A stretch of 64,000 nucleotides of DNA from Terriglobia bacterium (GTDB lineage: Bacteria; Acidobacteriota; Terriglobia; JAIQFV01). Within the stretch, counting starts at the first letter, position 1. Every line of letters begins with the position of its first letter. Location of the stretch: contig JAIQFV010000011.1 of NCBI GenBank assembly GCA_020073085.1, positions 62,001 through 126,000 on the forward strand, written 5' to 3'. Positions 19,601 to 27,756 of this stretch are shown here, one piece after another. The translations under genes were made by a program, and so were the position numbers. The notes beneath the pieces are model-generated. The model did no database searches. It was not told the DNA's origin and saw only the letters and a program-made list of their open reading frames with translations.

Positions 19601-21736
19601 TGAGCTCTCGTGCTCTCCGGTAGGGCCGGTTTCTTCAGCCATCAGGATACCCAGCCGGTCCGCGGTGAGGAGTTGGGTCAAGGGGAGCACCCCCCATGAT
19701 GCAAACTTCGCGGCCCAGGCCTCGGCCACCTTCTGGCGCGCCTCAACGCTGAGGTTCAGGTTGCCAATTACCCAGTCCAATTCCATCAAGTACGGGGTCA
19801 AAGCGAGCAGGGCTTCGGCTTTTTCGCACAGAGTTCCCAAGTCCAGGGCACGCTCCTTATCGTAGCGAGCGTGAATGCGGGTATTCTCGACTTGGAAGTC
19901 AAATTCCAGGTTTCGAAAGAAGACGCGAATTGCATCCAGGTTGGGATTGGGATGGGCGGACAATTCGTACTTGCTCACCCCGTAGTACTCGAGGTCAATC
20001 ATTCCCCCCTGCAAGGGAGGAGAGTAGTCGATGCGCAAGAAGGCCGGGTGATTGGCAAAGGACAGGTAGTAGTGAACCTCGTTGGCATAACAAAAGATTC
20101 GGGCGCCTGGAAACTTGTTCTGGCCGTGGAGAAGTTGCCGGGCGTAGGCATGGGCGAGCAACCCCACCGCATACGGAATGCGGCTGGCTTCAACTGTTCC
20201 GCCGGTTTCTGACTCAAAGTCCACGTAGCGGATTTTTATCATCGTTCGCAGGACGCGCCGGCGGGAAGTGACCGCCAAATCCACCGTTCGGTTCGTCGCA
20301 CCTCCGGTCTCAACTAATCGGATCCCCAGTTGCAGCCCCCTCTGATGCAGGTATCGCTTCAAGCCGTGGAGCGTCTTGACTGCACCCAGGGACCGTGGAT
20401 CCTGAAACATCTGCACCAGACGGGTGAGCTCGGCCGAAATCTGGAGCTTAGAGGTTTCTTTCTCCAATTCTGACACAACTCGGTCCTTGAGCTCCTGGTA
20501 GATTCCGGGAAGGATCGTGATCTCCGATGTGTACGATCTGAACAACACGATGAAATCCTCCACGATCTGATCCATCCGGCCAACTACGCGGCGGATCTTC
20601 TCTCGCGTAAGAGGCGCAACATCGAGGATGTCGACAAGCGCCTCAGCGTGGAGGAGGTTATAGGATCGGAAACGCGCTACAAGATCATCTCCGCTGGACT
20701 TGCGGTCTTCCGCCGGCAACCCGCCGTGGGCGACGATCAGGAAACGCTCGAACATCCGGCGAGCCTCTTCGCTCGTCTCGAAGAGGGGCGCTTCCAAAGG
20801 AGAGACCACCAGAGGGAAACTGCCGCCAACGGTTATCCCGATACACTGCGTCACTTCGATTCCGAGATTGAGATGAGGCCATCCCAATTCCGCGATTATT
20901 TTTCGAAGCAACGGCTCGCCGCAAATTTGTTCTGCCCGGCGAAGGGATGCCAACACTTTAAGCGGGGCGCCACGTGGCAACACTAGGTGGAGGAGATCCT
21001 GGTGACTGGCTCGGGTGTAGTCCAGATAGGAGCCGAGGAAAGCATAAGGTTCCGGACCGAGAAGTCGTTGGGCCAGCTGCGGGCTGGCCGGACGGCCCTC
21101 CAGGTCTAACAGCCGAGCGGCCAGAAGGCGAACACCGGGGTTCTCCTCGGTCTCATACAAAGCCAACACCGGATCGAGACCTTCAGGCGCCGGAGGGAGA
21201 CAATCCCGCAGCATGGTTGCGATCTGTCGGAGCGCTTGGGAATCCGCCAGGGGAGAATCATCGCATTCGATCTGCTCTGCCAGGAATTTCATCATCCGCC
21301 GATCGACTGCAAGCAGTCCGGTCCGGGCGTGTTGCGCCGCAAGGTTCAGGGCCCGAAGAACGAGAATTCTGTCCCGAGCCAGAAGCATCCCCTCGAGCAG
21401 AGGCCAGGAGTCGGCACAGCTGGCCGTTGATTCTTCAAGGAGAGAAAACACAGCAGAGGGCATTGCACCGGTCTTCTTGCGTAACAGGGGGAGGAGCCGT
21501 TCAAGATACTGATTTCCGGATATGAGGGGACAAGCGCCCAGCGCCTGCCGGAGTTGCCGGCAGTCGGTTTCCACCTGCTCTACCCGATCCATAGCGAACT
21601 CAAACTGGGAAGCGAGCGAATCAATGAGAGCACAGATCAATTCACCCTCATTGCGCGGCGGTGACTTGTGGGCGGTCGCGGTGGATTGAGAAAGTTCCTG
21701 GGCGGGGCCTTTGACTGTGTCCATAAAGCGCCCCAA
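16625..21736 (-). CDS. Giant phosphohistidine-swivel/ATP-grasp dikinase-like protein
   Basis: 1703 residues. The last 350 residues (about 1345-1700) are a PPDK/PEP-synthase ATP-binding domain: IGWKAANLAEAQRLG, VAIRSSAREEDAE, VVNAGLGLGEGVVSG, ending in WILQVRPV. Before it, about residues 960-1080, is a swivelling phosphohistidine domain with GGGVLSHAGLIA (H1012). Residues 1-950 match nothing I know and are mostly helical. His domain before ATP-grasp is the order of glucan water dikinases, not of PEP synthase or rifampin phosphotransferase. No PEP/pyruvate TIM barrel is visible, so the acceptor is unknown; it may be a polysaccharide. The ATG at 21736 is used; MDTVKG four codons later is an alternative. 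Confidence 0.8.
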   Translation of the reverse strand: MGRFMDTVKGPAQELSQSTATAHKSPPRNEGELICALIDSLASQFEFAMDRVEQVETDCRQLRQALGACPLISGNQYLERLLPLLRKKTGAMPSAVFSLLEESTASCADSWPLLEGMLLARDRILVLRALNLAAQHARTGLLAVDRRMMKFLAEQIECDDSPLADSQALRQIATMLRDCLPPAPEGLDPVLALYETEENPGVRLLAARLLDLEGRPASPQLAQRLLGPEPYAFLGSYLDYTRASHQDLLHLVLPRGAPLKVLASLRRAEQICGEPLLRKIIAELGWPHLNLGIEVTQCIGITVGGSFPLVVSPLEAPLFETSEEARRMFERFLIVAHGGLPAEDRKSSGDDLVARFRSYNLLHAEALVDILDVAPLTREKIRRVVGRMDQIVEDFIVLFRSYTSEITILPGIYQELKDRVVSELEKETSKLQISAELTRLVQMFQDPRSLGAVKTLHGLKRYLHQRGLQLGIRLVETGGATNRTVDLAVTSRRRVLRTMIKIRYVDFESETGGTVEASRIPYAVGLLAHAYARQLLHGQNKFPGARIFCYANEVHYYLSFANHPAFLRIDYSPPLQGGMIDLEYYGVSKYELSAHPNPNLDAIRVFFRNLEFDFQVENTRIHARYDKERALDLGTLCEKAEALLALTPYLMELDWVIGNLNLSVEARQKVAEAWAAKFASWGVLPLTQLLTADRLGILMAEETGPTGEHESSWSGLGPYRDRFTVPAPTEFFARLRTRLDELNLDLIRFDAEVRHRSFDQVDIEQGLLRPVREALTRGEIVATPEGLRRRPPELFRKEHEAEKFAELLDSGNELIHNSSVLAAMVAPLERSLRLETTGSINGYEVQRGRLALRGDDLTLYFLRDGIGSAHLALFVHGEALFSSRESPRDPWRSNASTSAAELATLLRRNNYVTPGTVDSFAFPRPGPEKIRESFQKGNGTRRPPPQPGEQIAIGLKASPGRTVGTTLFGTAARSPKDFIGAVMVAPFVRPEDSTFLYHSAGIVSTGGGVLSHAGLIATQFHKPALIISGHWQLEANGTTTLVFPVLEYREEIRETQGWQVAVRRDMKEREHCLREGDLVVLDADEGTLRVLGQSREALALHEGFHLFAEASHRLNHTTHPKEILILRGWRLRAIHQIEKLLVRLSDPVLAQHAVHELLLGRTFGGDPSGHGAKTQLLSLLLNNRDLGQIVREHLLHLAQELERRHRILWERAKRRIPTSTSTYELLAMRLELLHLRESLEDVAGSMQTCRLETLEWSPYEVPKIDEAVGRRLEERRWEFANAIRHRRQIPAEDPRIRHLLRQLERIDMVLGPPSKEEQVARGSDRIWIEQQDAKVLRRFEHRHILESEEGGLGLFPLIGWKAANLAEAQRLGGHGLVPPWFVITHHAFEEMLELPLASPLTGLDGVPAGASTLREAIHAIVARTDMEPGQKSACIRGLWKRVAIPQKMAEEVAGAYQKLDRETAGDAGSEQESSPPFVAIRSSAREEDAEIAARAGEFETFLFVRGENSLLEHLKQAWSGLWTERAIHNRAVLGTGAEQIGGGVIVQCMVRSRVSGVLQTINVAEGELREIVVNAGLGLGEGVVSGVVAADQIVIDKESDLEKGPLRFRYITADKREQVVFSKRAGQGTTRTESLYHQRLRPALEYVELSELVRTAAVLESAYGYPLDIEFGIEGTRLWILQVRPVATFLSALQETVEHYPLV

Positions 21737-21938
21737 AGGGAGAAGCAGGGAATATCCTGCGGCAAGCGGCTCCAGAATAGAGCTTTTCGTGGCGAAAGTC
21801 TACGGAATCATGCGTTGAATTAACACCTTCCTTGCGGGATCGACTCAAGCAAGCGATACTATTTCAAGCCTTGGAATGGCGTAGGCTCTGACAACAGAGA
21901 ATTTGTTGAATGAATGTGGTCGGTTGAAAGGACTATTC

Positions 21939-22394
21939 ATGAGTGAGAGTCTTGATTACTTTTCAATGCTGAGGCATGCCATTGAAGAAGCGCGGCAAGG
22001 ATTGAGTGAAGGGGGCATCCCCATTGGCGCCGCTTTATTTGACCGTGGTGGAAATCTTCTCGGTCGGGGCCACAATCGGCGCGTGCAGGACGGCGATCCC
22101 TCCGTCCATGCAGAGACGGATGCCTTCCGCAAATCCGGACGGCAGCGCAGTTACCGTGACAAAATCATGGTGACGACCCTTGCGCCGTGCTGGTATTGCA
22201 GCGGTTTGGTGTACCAGTTCAAGATCGGCGCCGTAGTGGTGGGTGAGTCAGTGAATTTCTCCGGAGGGGCCGGCTGGCTGCGACAAAACGGCGTTGAGGT
22301 GATTGATCTCCATTCCAAGGAGTGCATCCGGTTGCTGGCGGACTACATCGCCGGTCATCCCGAAATCTGGAACGAGGACATTGGTGAAGAGTAG
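21939..22394 (+). CDS. Cytosine/cytidine deaminase-family enzyme, yeast Fcy1-like
   Basis: 151 residues. The zinc site is VHAETDAF (H57, catalytic E59) and LAPCWYCSGL (C84, C87). The flanks GGIPIGAALFDRGGNLLGRGHNRRVQ, KIGAVVVGESVNFSG and a terminal WNEDIGE (each seen separately) strongly resemble fungal cytosine deaminase. That enzyme converts cytosine to uracil in pyrimidine salvage. AAAGGA lies before the ATG used; an ATG-less extension upstream is possible. It is followed 43 bases later by a small unknown gene. Similarity to the fungal enzyme rather than bacterial CodA is notable. Confidence 0.88.
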   Translation: MSESLDYFSMLRHAIEEARQGLSEGGIPIGAALFDRGGNLLGRGHNRRVQDGDPSVHAETDAFRKSGRQRSYRDKIMVTTLAPCWYCSGLVYQFKIGAVVVGESVNFSGGAGWLRQNGVEVIDLHSKECIRLLADYIAGHPEIWNEDIGEE

Positions 22395-22437
22395 GTTCGA
22401 ACCGATGTCCTGATTCGTTTGATGAGGCCCATAACTG

Positions 22438-22812
22438 ATGAAACCCGGATGGCCACAAGTACGCAAGAGACACCGCTATCAGTGGGTCATTGATGCCTTA
22501 AGTGAGCAACCCTCCTTCTTCCAGAAGCGGATGTTTGGCAGCGAAGCGTGTTACCTTCACGGCCGCCTGGTGCTGGCCCTGACCTCGGGAGCGGATAAGC
22601 CCTGGTGCGGCATCCTGGTTCCCACCGCCAAGGTTCATCACCGCTCCCTGCTTCAGGAATTCAGCGGCCTGCGGGTCCATTCCGTCCTGAGGAAATGGCT
22701 CTACTTGCCGGAAGACTTCGAAGAATTTGAGGAAACTACAAACAAGTTAATTGAGAGAATCCTGGCGAACGACATCCGGATCGGAGTGGAATCAACGCGC
22801 TCCTCCAAATGA
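22438..22812 (+). CDS. Small conserved hypothetical, TfoX-N/YjbR-like
   Basis: 124 residues. The segment QKRMFGSEACYLHGRLVLAL resembles the start of TfoX N-terminal domains (KMFGG-x-x-LY-x-G), followed by VLRKWLYLPEDFEEFEETTNKLIERI (a terminal helix seen in two parts). No catalytic motif is visible. It follows the deaminase gene by 43 bases and may be co-transcribed. The family call is tentative. Confidence 0.55.
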   Translation: MKPGWPQVRKRHRYQWVIDALSEQPSFFQKRMFGSEACYLHGRLVLALTSGADKPWCGILVPTAKVHHRSLLQEFSGLRVHSVLRKWLYLPEDFEEFEETTNKLIERILANDIRIGVESTRSSK

Positions 22813-22989
22813 CCCTTCTCGAACCCAGGGCGGGGTGGGGGCGGCCTGTTCTCGAGAAGGGAGCAGGATCACCTGGTACCAGGCATACCGAGCGTTGGCG
22901 GGAATCCCGGTCAGTGAGCAGGTTCGCCGTACGCAGGTTCCTGGTTGCGCAACCTGGGGGACACCCATGTCGGTGTCGAGGATTGTGAC

Positions 22990-23400
22990 ATGAAGATTTT
23001 CATCCGATTCATCGCACTGGTTATTGTTCTGAACATCGTCCGGTATGTGGTCGGCGGCCCCCTTGAATTTCCACTGGTCATCAACCGAATATTTGGCGTG
23101 ATGGAGAGAAATGCCGCCTGTTTCAATATCCAATTCTCATCGATGGACTGGGTCACATCCCGCTCACGGCTTCGCGGAGAGCGCCCGGCCCTCTTTCTGA
23201 GAAGTCGCAATGCGTGCCTGCTCCGCCCGGGACCACTCACAAATCACTTGCGCATCTTTGGTGGAGATCTTTGCCTCGGGGTGGAGCAGCAGGTAGGAAC
23301 CCAGGGGCATCTCCCCGCTGGAAACCTCTCTGCAAATCTTTTCGAGTTGCTGATCTGTCCCGAGAGGCGGTCCATGGCGGTCGGTGTGGTTCCAATCTGA
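22990..23400 (+). pseudogene. Probable 3'-truncated small membrane protein gene
   Basis: The first 57 codons read as a coherent membrane protein: MKIFIRFIALVIVLNIVRYV, then VGGPLEFPLVINRIFGVMER and a segment ending DWVTS. After about 23160 the frame runs on antisense to the end of the haem-binding gene and turns into arginine-rich low-quality protein (SRSRLRGERPALFLRSR). The natural C-terminal half appears lost at the junction. The memory that this opening belongs to a family of small integral membrane proteins is uncertain. Confidence 0.4.
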
Positions 23401-23673
23401 AAAATTCAGATGCTTTCGGCCGTGGTTGACATGATCGATGACGAACCAAGAAACCGGGGCGGTATTACTGTACCAGGGCCACTGGGTCTCGTGCGAATGG
23501 CAATCGCGGCAGGCCCGATCAAGAACTGAGGCAACGTCCCCGGGGACTTGAACATAGGCTTCCATGCTTTCTTCCGAGTGGGTGGGGGGGTTGGTTCTTG
23601 CAGGCCGGATGAACTGCGAACCCGCAAGTAACCCCATGAGTGCGATGCCCGCCCACTTTAATAATTTCCTCAT
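23164..23673 (-). CDS. Exported haem-binding domain protein
   Basis: 169 residues. The signal peptide or anchor is at residues 5-22 (LKWAGIALMGLLAGSQF). RACRDCHSHETQWPWYSN gives a CxxCH haem c site at C55-C58-H59, followed by PVSWFVIDHVNHGRKHLNFSDW, the signature of the Haem_bd family. Periplasmic and probably monohaem. The function is unknown in most members. It stands alone, and its 3' end overlaps antisense with a decayed membrane-protein frame. Confidence 0.85.
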   Translation of the reverse strand: MRKLLKWAGIALMGLLAGSQFIRPARTNPPTHSEESMEAYVQVPGDVASVLDRACRDCHSHETQWPWYSNTAPVSWFVIDHVNHGRKHLNFSDWNHTDRHGPPLGTDQQLEKICREVSSGEMPLGSYLLLHPEAKISTKDAQVICEWSRAEQARIATSQKEGRALSAKP

Positions 23674-23945
23674 GACCGCTCACTCCTTTGGTGAGAACTC
23701 TGGTCGCAGGAGTAGACGCAGACTCGACGTCAACTGTTATCAGGATGCTTGCGTTATGTGGAGGGCGGCTCGCAGAAGAAAAGGCAGAGAGGCGATGGGT
23801 GGGGCGAAGAAAGGGTCGCAGGACCCAATAAGCCCACAGTCAGATTCAATCGCAGGGGTCTTGTATGGCGGTGGTGCACGAGGCCAAGGGAATCAGCCCG
23901 CCGGGCGGCGGCCAGGATGTAATTCTGCGCGGCAGGGGTGAGCAT
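23674..23945. other. 272-base gap, no gene supported
   Basis: Short frames cross this interval in both directions, but none has a ribosome site or family features. It should hold the promoter of the haem-binding gene. Confidence 0.4.
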
Positions 23946-24173
23946 TCACCGGGCTTCACTCGGCCCATTCAACTCCAAATCACGCTGCACAAAGTCAGCC
24001 ACGGCCTCTTCCATTTTGAAGAAGTACCGCCCCAGGATGAAGAACGGTTCTCCATCCGGGGGCAGAACATGGATGTGGGTTGCGTAGGTCCCTTTCTTCA
24101 CTTCGCGTAACACGATCTGGCTGGGGTTCCGGCCATCGCCTGTCTTAATCTCGCCGCTTTTAATAAAGTCCAT
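23946..24173 (-). CDS. Hypothetical small protein, 75 residues
   Basis: MDFIKSGEIKTGDGRNPSQI begins a short soluble protein with a central GTYATHIHVLPPDGEPFFILGRYF and a C-terminal helix FFKMEEAVADFVQRDLEL. It looks like a compact alpha/beta protein with real codon bias. No family or function recognised. No neighbours in the same operon. Confidence 0.55.
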   Translation of the reverse strand: MDFIKSGEIKTGDGRNPSQIVLREVKKGTYATHIHVLPPDGEPFFILGRYFFKMEEAVADFVQRDLELNGPSEAR

Positions 24174-24318
24174 CGCTCATTCCTGAAGGCAGAATTCTGT
24201 CCCGCACTCTGCCACCACTTTACTATAACGGCGTCCGGTTTCAAAATTGCTGTCTTGATTTTCTCGGCGTCTCGGCGGTAAAAGCCCTTTGATTATCAAT
24301 AGACAGGACCGGGTCGGA

Positions 24319-25008
24319 CTATTTCTTCGCTGAAAGAACATTCGAGCGCAGGTCAGCAAAGGTCTTTCCCTGGCTTCCAAAATGCCCGACCAGATTACGG
24401 GCCAGGAGGGAATTTTCCGGGGCCCCGGCCACAGCTTTCTGGAGGTGCTCCGGGTGATCACTGCGCCGGGGCATAGAACTGATGAGGGCTGCGGCAAATT
24501 CCAAATCGGGATCATTTCCTCGCAGGGTGATGGATTTCAAGACCATGGAGTAGCCGTCAATACTCTGGGCGAAGTTCAGGTTCGGGGTCACGGGAGCGGT
24601 CTGCTTGTAAGTTTCGACCAAATAGCCGAGATCAAAGAGCGCGAGAGCCTCCGACGCTCCTTTCGAATGCGCCTCCTTCGCGCGGGCTGAGAGACGGGTG
24701 TAAAGTTGGTTGCCAATCTCGGGGTTATTCATCGCGTAGACCGTGGCCCGGCGCAGAGTCTCCATTCGAACGAGGACAGGGGCATCCGCCGAGAGGAGTG
24801 CCAAGGTATCATCAACGAGCCGATGGATATCATAGTCGGGATTGGTGGCGCGCCATCCACTCCCTCCCCAGGGAAGGGATTTTGCGGTTCCGATGTCAAA
24901 TGGCCAGCAGACCAGGGGCGGACCAGCCCAGGCGATTTGTGCCCATGCGATCAAAGTGGTGACAAGGATGAAACCAAGCAATAAAGAACGAAACCTATTC
25001 ATGGTCAT
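24319..25008 (-). CDS. Exported conserved hypothetical protein
   Basis: 229 residues. The signal peptide is at 5-29 (RSLLLGFILVTTLIAWAQIAWA), with cleavage likely after AWA. The mature start GPPLVCWPFDIGTAKSLPWGGSGW is followed by helical repeat-like sequence (LVDDTLALLSADAPVLVRMETLRRATVYAM) reminiscent of HEAT/TPR scaffolds. GGAGG lies 8 bases before the ATG. The mature N-terminal phrase is familiar from acidobacterial exported proteins, but no function is known to me. Confidence 0.75.
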   Translation of the reverse strand: MTMNRFRSLLLGFILVTTLIAWAQIAWAGPPLVCWPFDIGTAKSLPWGGSGWRATNPDYDIHRLVDDTLALLSADAPVLVRMETLRRATVYAMNNPEIGNQLYTRLSARAKEAHSKGASEALALFDLGYLVETYKQTAPVTPNLNFAQSIDGYSMVLKSITLRGNDPDLEFAAALISSMPRRSDHPEHLQKAVAGAPENSLLARNLVGHFGSQGKTFADLRSNVLSAKK

Positions 25009-25381
25009 GGTGGTGACCTCCCATTTGGTTTGAGTTTTTGAACTCGATGAAAACTGAAATCAGGGACAGACACTTCACTCTCATGAATGTCGACAGTTTT
25101 TTGAAGGCGGTGTCCGTCGCTTCTTCTTTGTTTTCCGAGATTGTCTGTCTGTAGGAAAGACGGTGAGGTGGGGATGGGTGTTAGCGCAGCGGGTCAATCT
25201 TTTGTCAAGGAAGGAGCCGAGAAATGCGGATCTCGTGCTATGAAGAGCCGAACGGCCCTCATGCTTTATAAGCAGCTATTCTCAACGCAGGAACTCATCC
25301 CACCGTGCTGGATCTCTGTGCTTGTCTATGCTTTCCATATTTCACGAGGAAGGGGCGAACCCCGATCCTGCGCGTCCGCAC
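25009..25381. other. 373-base gap with a half copy of the GGGACAGACAC repeat
   Basis: No gene is supported. AGGGACAGACAC occurs at about 25063-25074, matching one arm of the inverted repeat at 47000-47062. The rest shows nothing distinctive. Confidence 0.4.
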
Positions 25382-26404
25382 CTATTTGCCCTCTCCCGGC
25401 CACTTGCCTTCCCACAGGCGCCACCACTGGGTATCGCCGAATCCGAGCCGATCCCACCATAGATCGAGCATGTGTTGGTCGAGCCGCAGGATTCCGTCAC
25501 GAGTCACCCCGGGCGGCGGAGGCAGGAGTTCCGCCATCCGGTCGTAAACAGAACCACGCTCCCTCGCATCGACACGGGAGATCAAATGCCAAAGCGTCAG
25601 GCCATCGCGGGGCCGGGCCTCGGTGAGAACAGTGGCCAGAGCTGACACACGGTCAGGGGAACCCAAGGCGCCAAAGTCGAATCGGGTCAGAGCGTGTTGG
25701 AAGGCAGGGGAGCTGTCTTCAAAATAGGGGGTCCCGGGGCCCACGCCGGGCCGCGTCGCGCAAAGCGCGCCTTCGGGTGCAAAGGACTCGTGGCCATGGA
25801 AATCAAATGCGACCCAACCATGCGTCACATACAAGAGTCCGGAACCTGAATCATCAACCGTCAGCGTATAAGCGCAGCCCAAATCCACGGCGGTTGCCGA
25901 TGGCGTGTCGACAAAGAAAAGGCGCGGCGGCGCCCAAATCGTCGCGTGCATCGTGCCGCGGGCCAGGGCGATACGGTGTTCACTCGCCCGTGCCTTCACC
26001 AGGCGCACGCGGGTATTGGGCTCAATCTCCACCTGACCGATCTTGCCGATGCTCAAGATGGCCCGGGAGGCGCCATCTGTTTCCAGCCACTGGCCGACAG
26101 CAAGACGGCCCTCTTCCCCCATGCGACTCGATCCAATTTTCGGTGACCCTTGCAGGCTCGCCACGTCCCAGCCCGGCTTGAAATGTTGAAATAATCCCCA
26201 GAGACCCGCCACAAGCACCACCATGGCGGCAATCGCGACCAACGGCCGCCACAGTGACCAGAATCGGGTCCGATGGGAGGCCGAAGGATTCGTTGGCATC
26301 TCCGGCATCGGCTGGTCGGACCGGAACTGGCTCAGGAGGCGTTCCAGGCGCTGCACCTCGGGATCCGGTTCGCCTGTACGATCCCAAAGATAATCGTCAC
26401 TCAT
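25382..26404 (-). CDS. FecR-domain membrane protein, probable anti-sigma partner
   Basis: 340 residues. A short cytoplasmic part (1-55) with DPEVQRLERLLSQFRSD is followed by one membrane segment at about 60-80 (LVAIAAMVVLVAGLWGLF). The outside region has FecR-like features: GRLAVGQWLETDGASRAILSIGKIGQVEIEPNTRVRLV (seen in two parts) and an ATAVDLGCAYTLTVDD repeat. Its ATG overlaps the stop of the ECF sigma gene by 8 bases with AAGGAGG upstream, so the two are co-translated. It likely holds the sigma factor at the membrane until a signal arrives (inference). Confidence 0.82.
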   Translation of the reverse strand: MSDDYLWDRTGEPDPEVQRLERLLSQFRSDQPMPEMPTNPSASHRTRFWSLWRPLVAIAAMVVLVAGLWGLFQHFKPGWDVASLQGSPKIGSSRMGEEGRLAVGQWLETDGASRAILSIGKIGQVEIEPNTRVRLVKARASEHRIALARGTMHATIWAPPRLFFVDTPSATAVDLGCAYTLTVDDSGSGLLYVTHGWVAFDFHGHESFAPEGALCATRPGVGPGTPYFEDSSPAFQHALTRFDFGALGSPDRVSALATVLTEARPRDGLTLWHLISRVDARERGSVYDRMAELLPPPPGVTRDGILRLDQHMLDLWWDRLGFGDTQWWRLWEGKWPGEGK

Positions 26405-26981
26405 GAACGTTCCTCCTTTCAAGCTTCTCGCGAAGCTGCTTCATGCCGCGGTGCAGATTGACCCGCACCGAGGCCGCGGTCAGACCCGTTCGTTCCGCGA
26501 TTTCCGGGCCGGTCATCCCTTCGACCAGGCGAAGGATTAGCGTTTCACGATAGGCTTCCGGCAAGGACCGGATTTTTTCGAGGATCAGGATGGCCTCCGC
26601 CTCCGGTGGATCCTCTCCGGGGAAATCTTCGGTGAGCTCTGTCAACTCTTGACTGCTGCGGTGATAATCAGTGGCCCGATGGCGCGCAATCATGGCGAGC
26701 CAGCCGCCGAAAGCCGCCGAATCCCGCAAGGTGTGGATCTGCCTCAACGCGATCAAAAACACGTCATGTACAAGATCATCCACCTCCGGACGCGGGATCC
26801 TCGCCAGAAGTATCCCGTGGACCATCCGCGAATACCGTTCATAGAGGCGGCCGAACGCGACACGATTCCCTTCGCGAGCAGCGTTGGCCAAGGTCGCATC
26901 GTCGGAAATCTCAATCACGGATGGGGTGGACACGAGCCGATGTTGCCTGATCCCGTTTCGAAGTTCAAGAATTGTTTCCAC
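26397..26981 (-). CDS. ECF RNA polymerase sigma factor
   Basis: 194 residues. Region 2 is LYERYSRMVHGILLARI and VDDLVHDVFLIALRQI; region 4 is LPEAYRETLILRLVEGMTGPEIAERTGLTAASVRVNLHRGMKQLREKL (read in parts). It is followed by the FecR-domain gene with overlapping codons, the usual ECF/anti-sigma layout. Targets are unknown. The exported-protein genes further downstream on the same strand side (27.2-29.1 kb) are possible ones. Confidence 0.9.
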   Translation of the reverse strand: METILELRNGIRQHRLVSTPSVIEISDDATLANAAREGNRVAFGRLYERYSRMVHGILLARIPRPEVDDLVHDVFLIALRQIHTLRDSAAFGGWLAMIARHRATDYHRSSQELTELTEDFPGEDPPEAEAILILEKIRSLPEAYRETLILRLVEGMTGPEIAERTGLTAASVRVNLHRGMKQLREKLERRNVHE

Positions 26982-27173
26982 AGCACGCCTATAAACTGAC
27001 AGTTTCCACTCTACTAAGACGAAACTGGGCCGTCATGTGTTAACAGGTCAGGACGGGAGGACATTGTTGGAAGGATAAAGCGGAGAGGCGGGAAATCCCT
27101 CGTCACCCCCTCTCTTCCAATGCGGGGAAAAGCTTCACTGAACAGGCTCCGGTGGAGGAAACATTTGAGGAAA

Positions 27174-27205
27174 CCGGGGGTGTCCTTAATATGCAACACC
27201 CCCGG
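27174..27205 (-). terminator. Terminator hairpin after the exported OB-like protein gene
   Basis: On the minus strand CCGGGGGTGT and ACACCCCCGG pair over 10 bp with a 12-base loop, 21 bases past the stop codon of the gene at 27226-27675. A short pyrimidine run follows. This is a good factor-independent terminator candidate. Confidence 0.65.
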
Positions 27206-27225
27206 CTGGCCCAGACCTTCATGAA

Positions 27226-27675
27226 TTACCGCCAATTGCCCCTGGACCACAACGGGATACCCTGGGCATTCCGCAGGGTCAACATGCGGTCCCCCTTCCT
27301 TACCTCCCGTGCGATTAAGGTCTCAACCCCATTGTCACTGATTCGCGATCCCGTGATTTCGATGACCTCTCCCTTGGCAATCGCAAAGTTGTTGTTCGCC
27401 AGAAAGCCGGATGGGCCGAGGTGCACCGTCAAATTTTCTTGATCGGTTTTCAATACCACGTGAGTTCCACCCCATCCCCGCCGGCCATTCAATACTTGGA
27501 CTTCCTGGACTGTCCCCCTCACGACCGCTTCGGTGGAGGGGTTGTACATGCGCTGACCTTCTGCTCGTCCCCTCGAACGGCATCCATTCCGGCCTTGTGC
27601 CGACAACAGGGAAGCCGATACGCTAGTCGCCAGAAAAATCAGGATCATGGCCCCGCAAGTAATCGCTCGCTTCAT
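27226..27675 (-). CDS. Exported small beta-barrel-like protein
   Basis: 149 residues. Signal peptide 1-26 (ITCGAMILIFLATSVSASLL). The mature part has AVVRGTVQEVQVLNGRRGWGG, LTVHLGPSGFLANNNFAI and KGEVIEITGSRI, then VETLIAREVRKGDRMLTLRNAQGIPLW: a single OB-like barrel. The ending LxLRNAQGIPLWS resembles the repeat ending LVLRDDSGMPLWR of the next gene, so the two proteins are related in their C-terminal motif. GAGAGGAG lies before the ATG. Function unknown; periplasmic or secreted. Confidence 0.72.
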   Translation of the reverse strand: MKRAITCGAMILIFLATSVSASLLSAQGRNGCRSRGRAEGQRMYNPSTEAVVRGTVQEVQVLNGRRGWGGTHVVLKTDQENLTVHLGPSGFLANNNFAIAKGEVIEITGSRISDNGVETLIAREVRKGDRMLTLRNAQGIPLWSRGNWR

Positions 27676-27756
27676 GACTGATCTCCTCTCCCGGTGGTTG
27701 AGATTGCAATTCCTATCCTTCCAAAGGAACCCTTCAATGGTTTTGGTTCTTCAGGC

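Noticed and set aside
23564-23941. 125-codon plus-strand frame opposite the haem-binding gene start
   Set aside because: Antisense shadow with no ribosome site or domain features.
24174-24205. GG-N10-GC spacing (GGGACAGAATTCTGCC) upstream of the 75-residue gene
   Set aside because: The spacing fits sigma-54, but the -24 and -12 boxes lack TTGG and TTGC; too weak to call.
27676-27756. Possible sigma-54 element TTTGGAAGG...TTGCAA before the 149-residue exported protein
   Set aside because: The GG to GC spacing is 9 or 13 bases, not 10.
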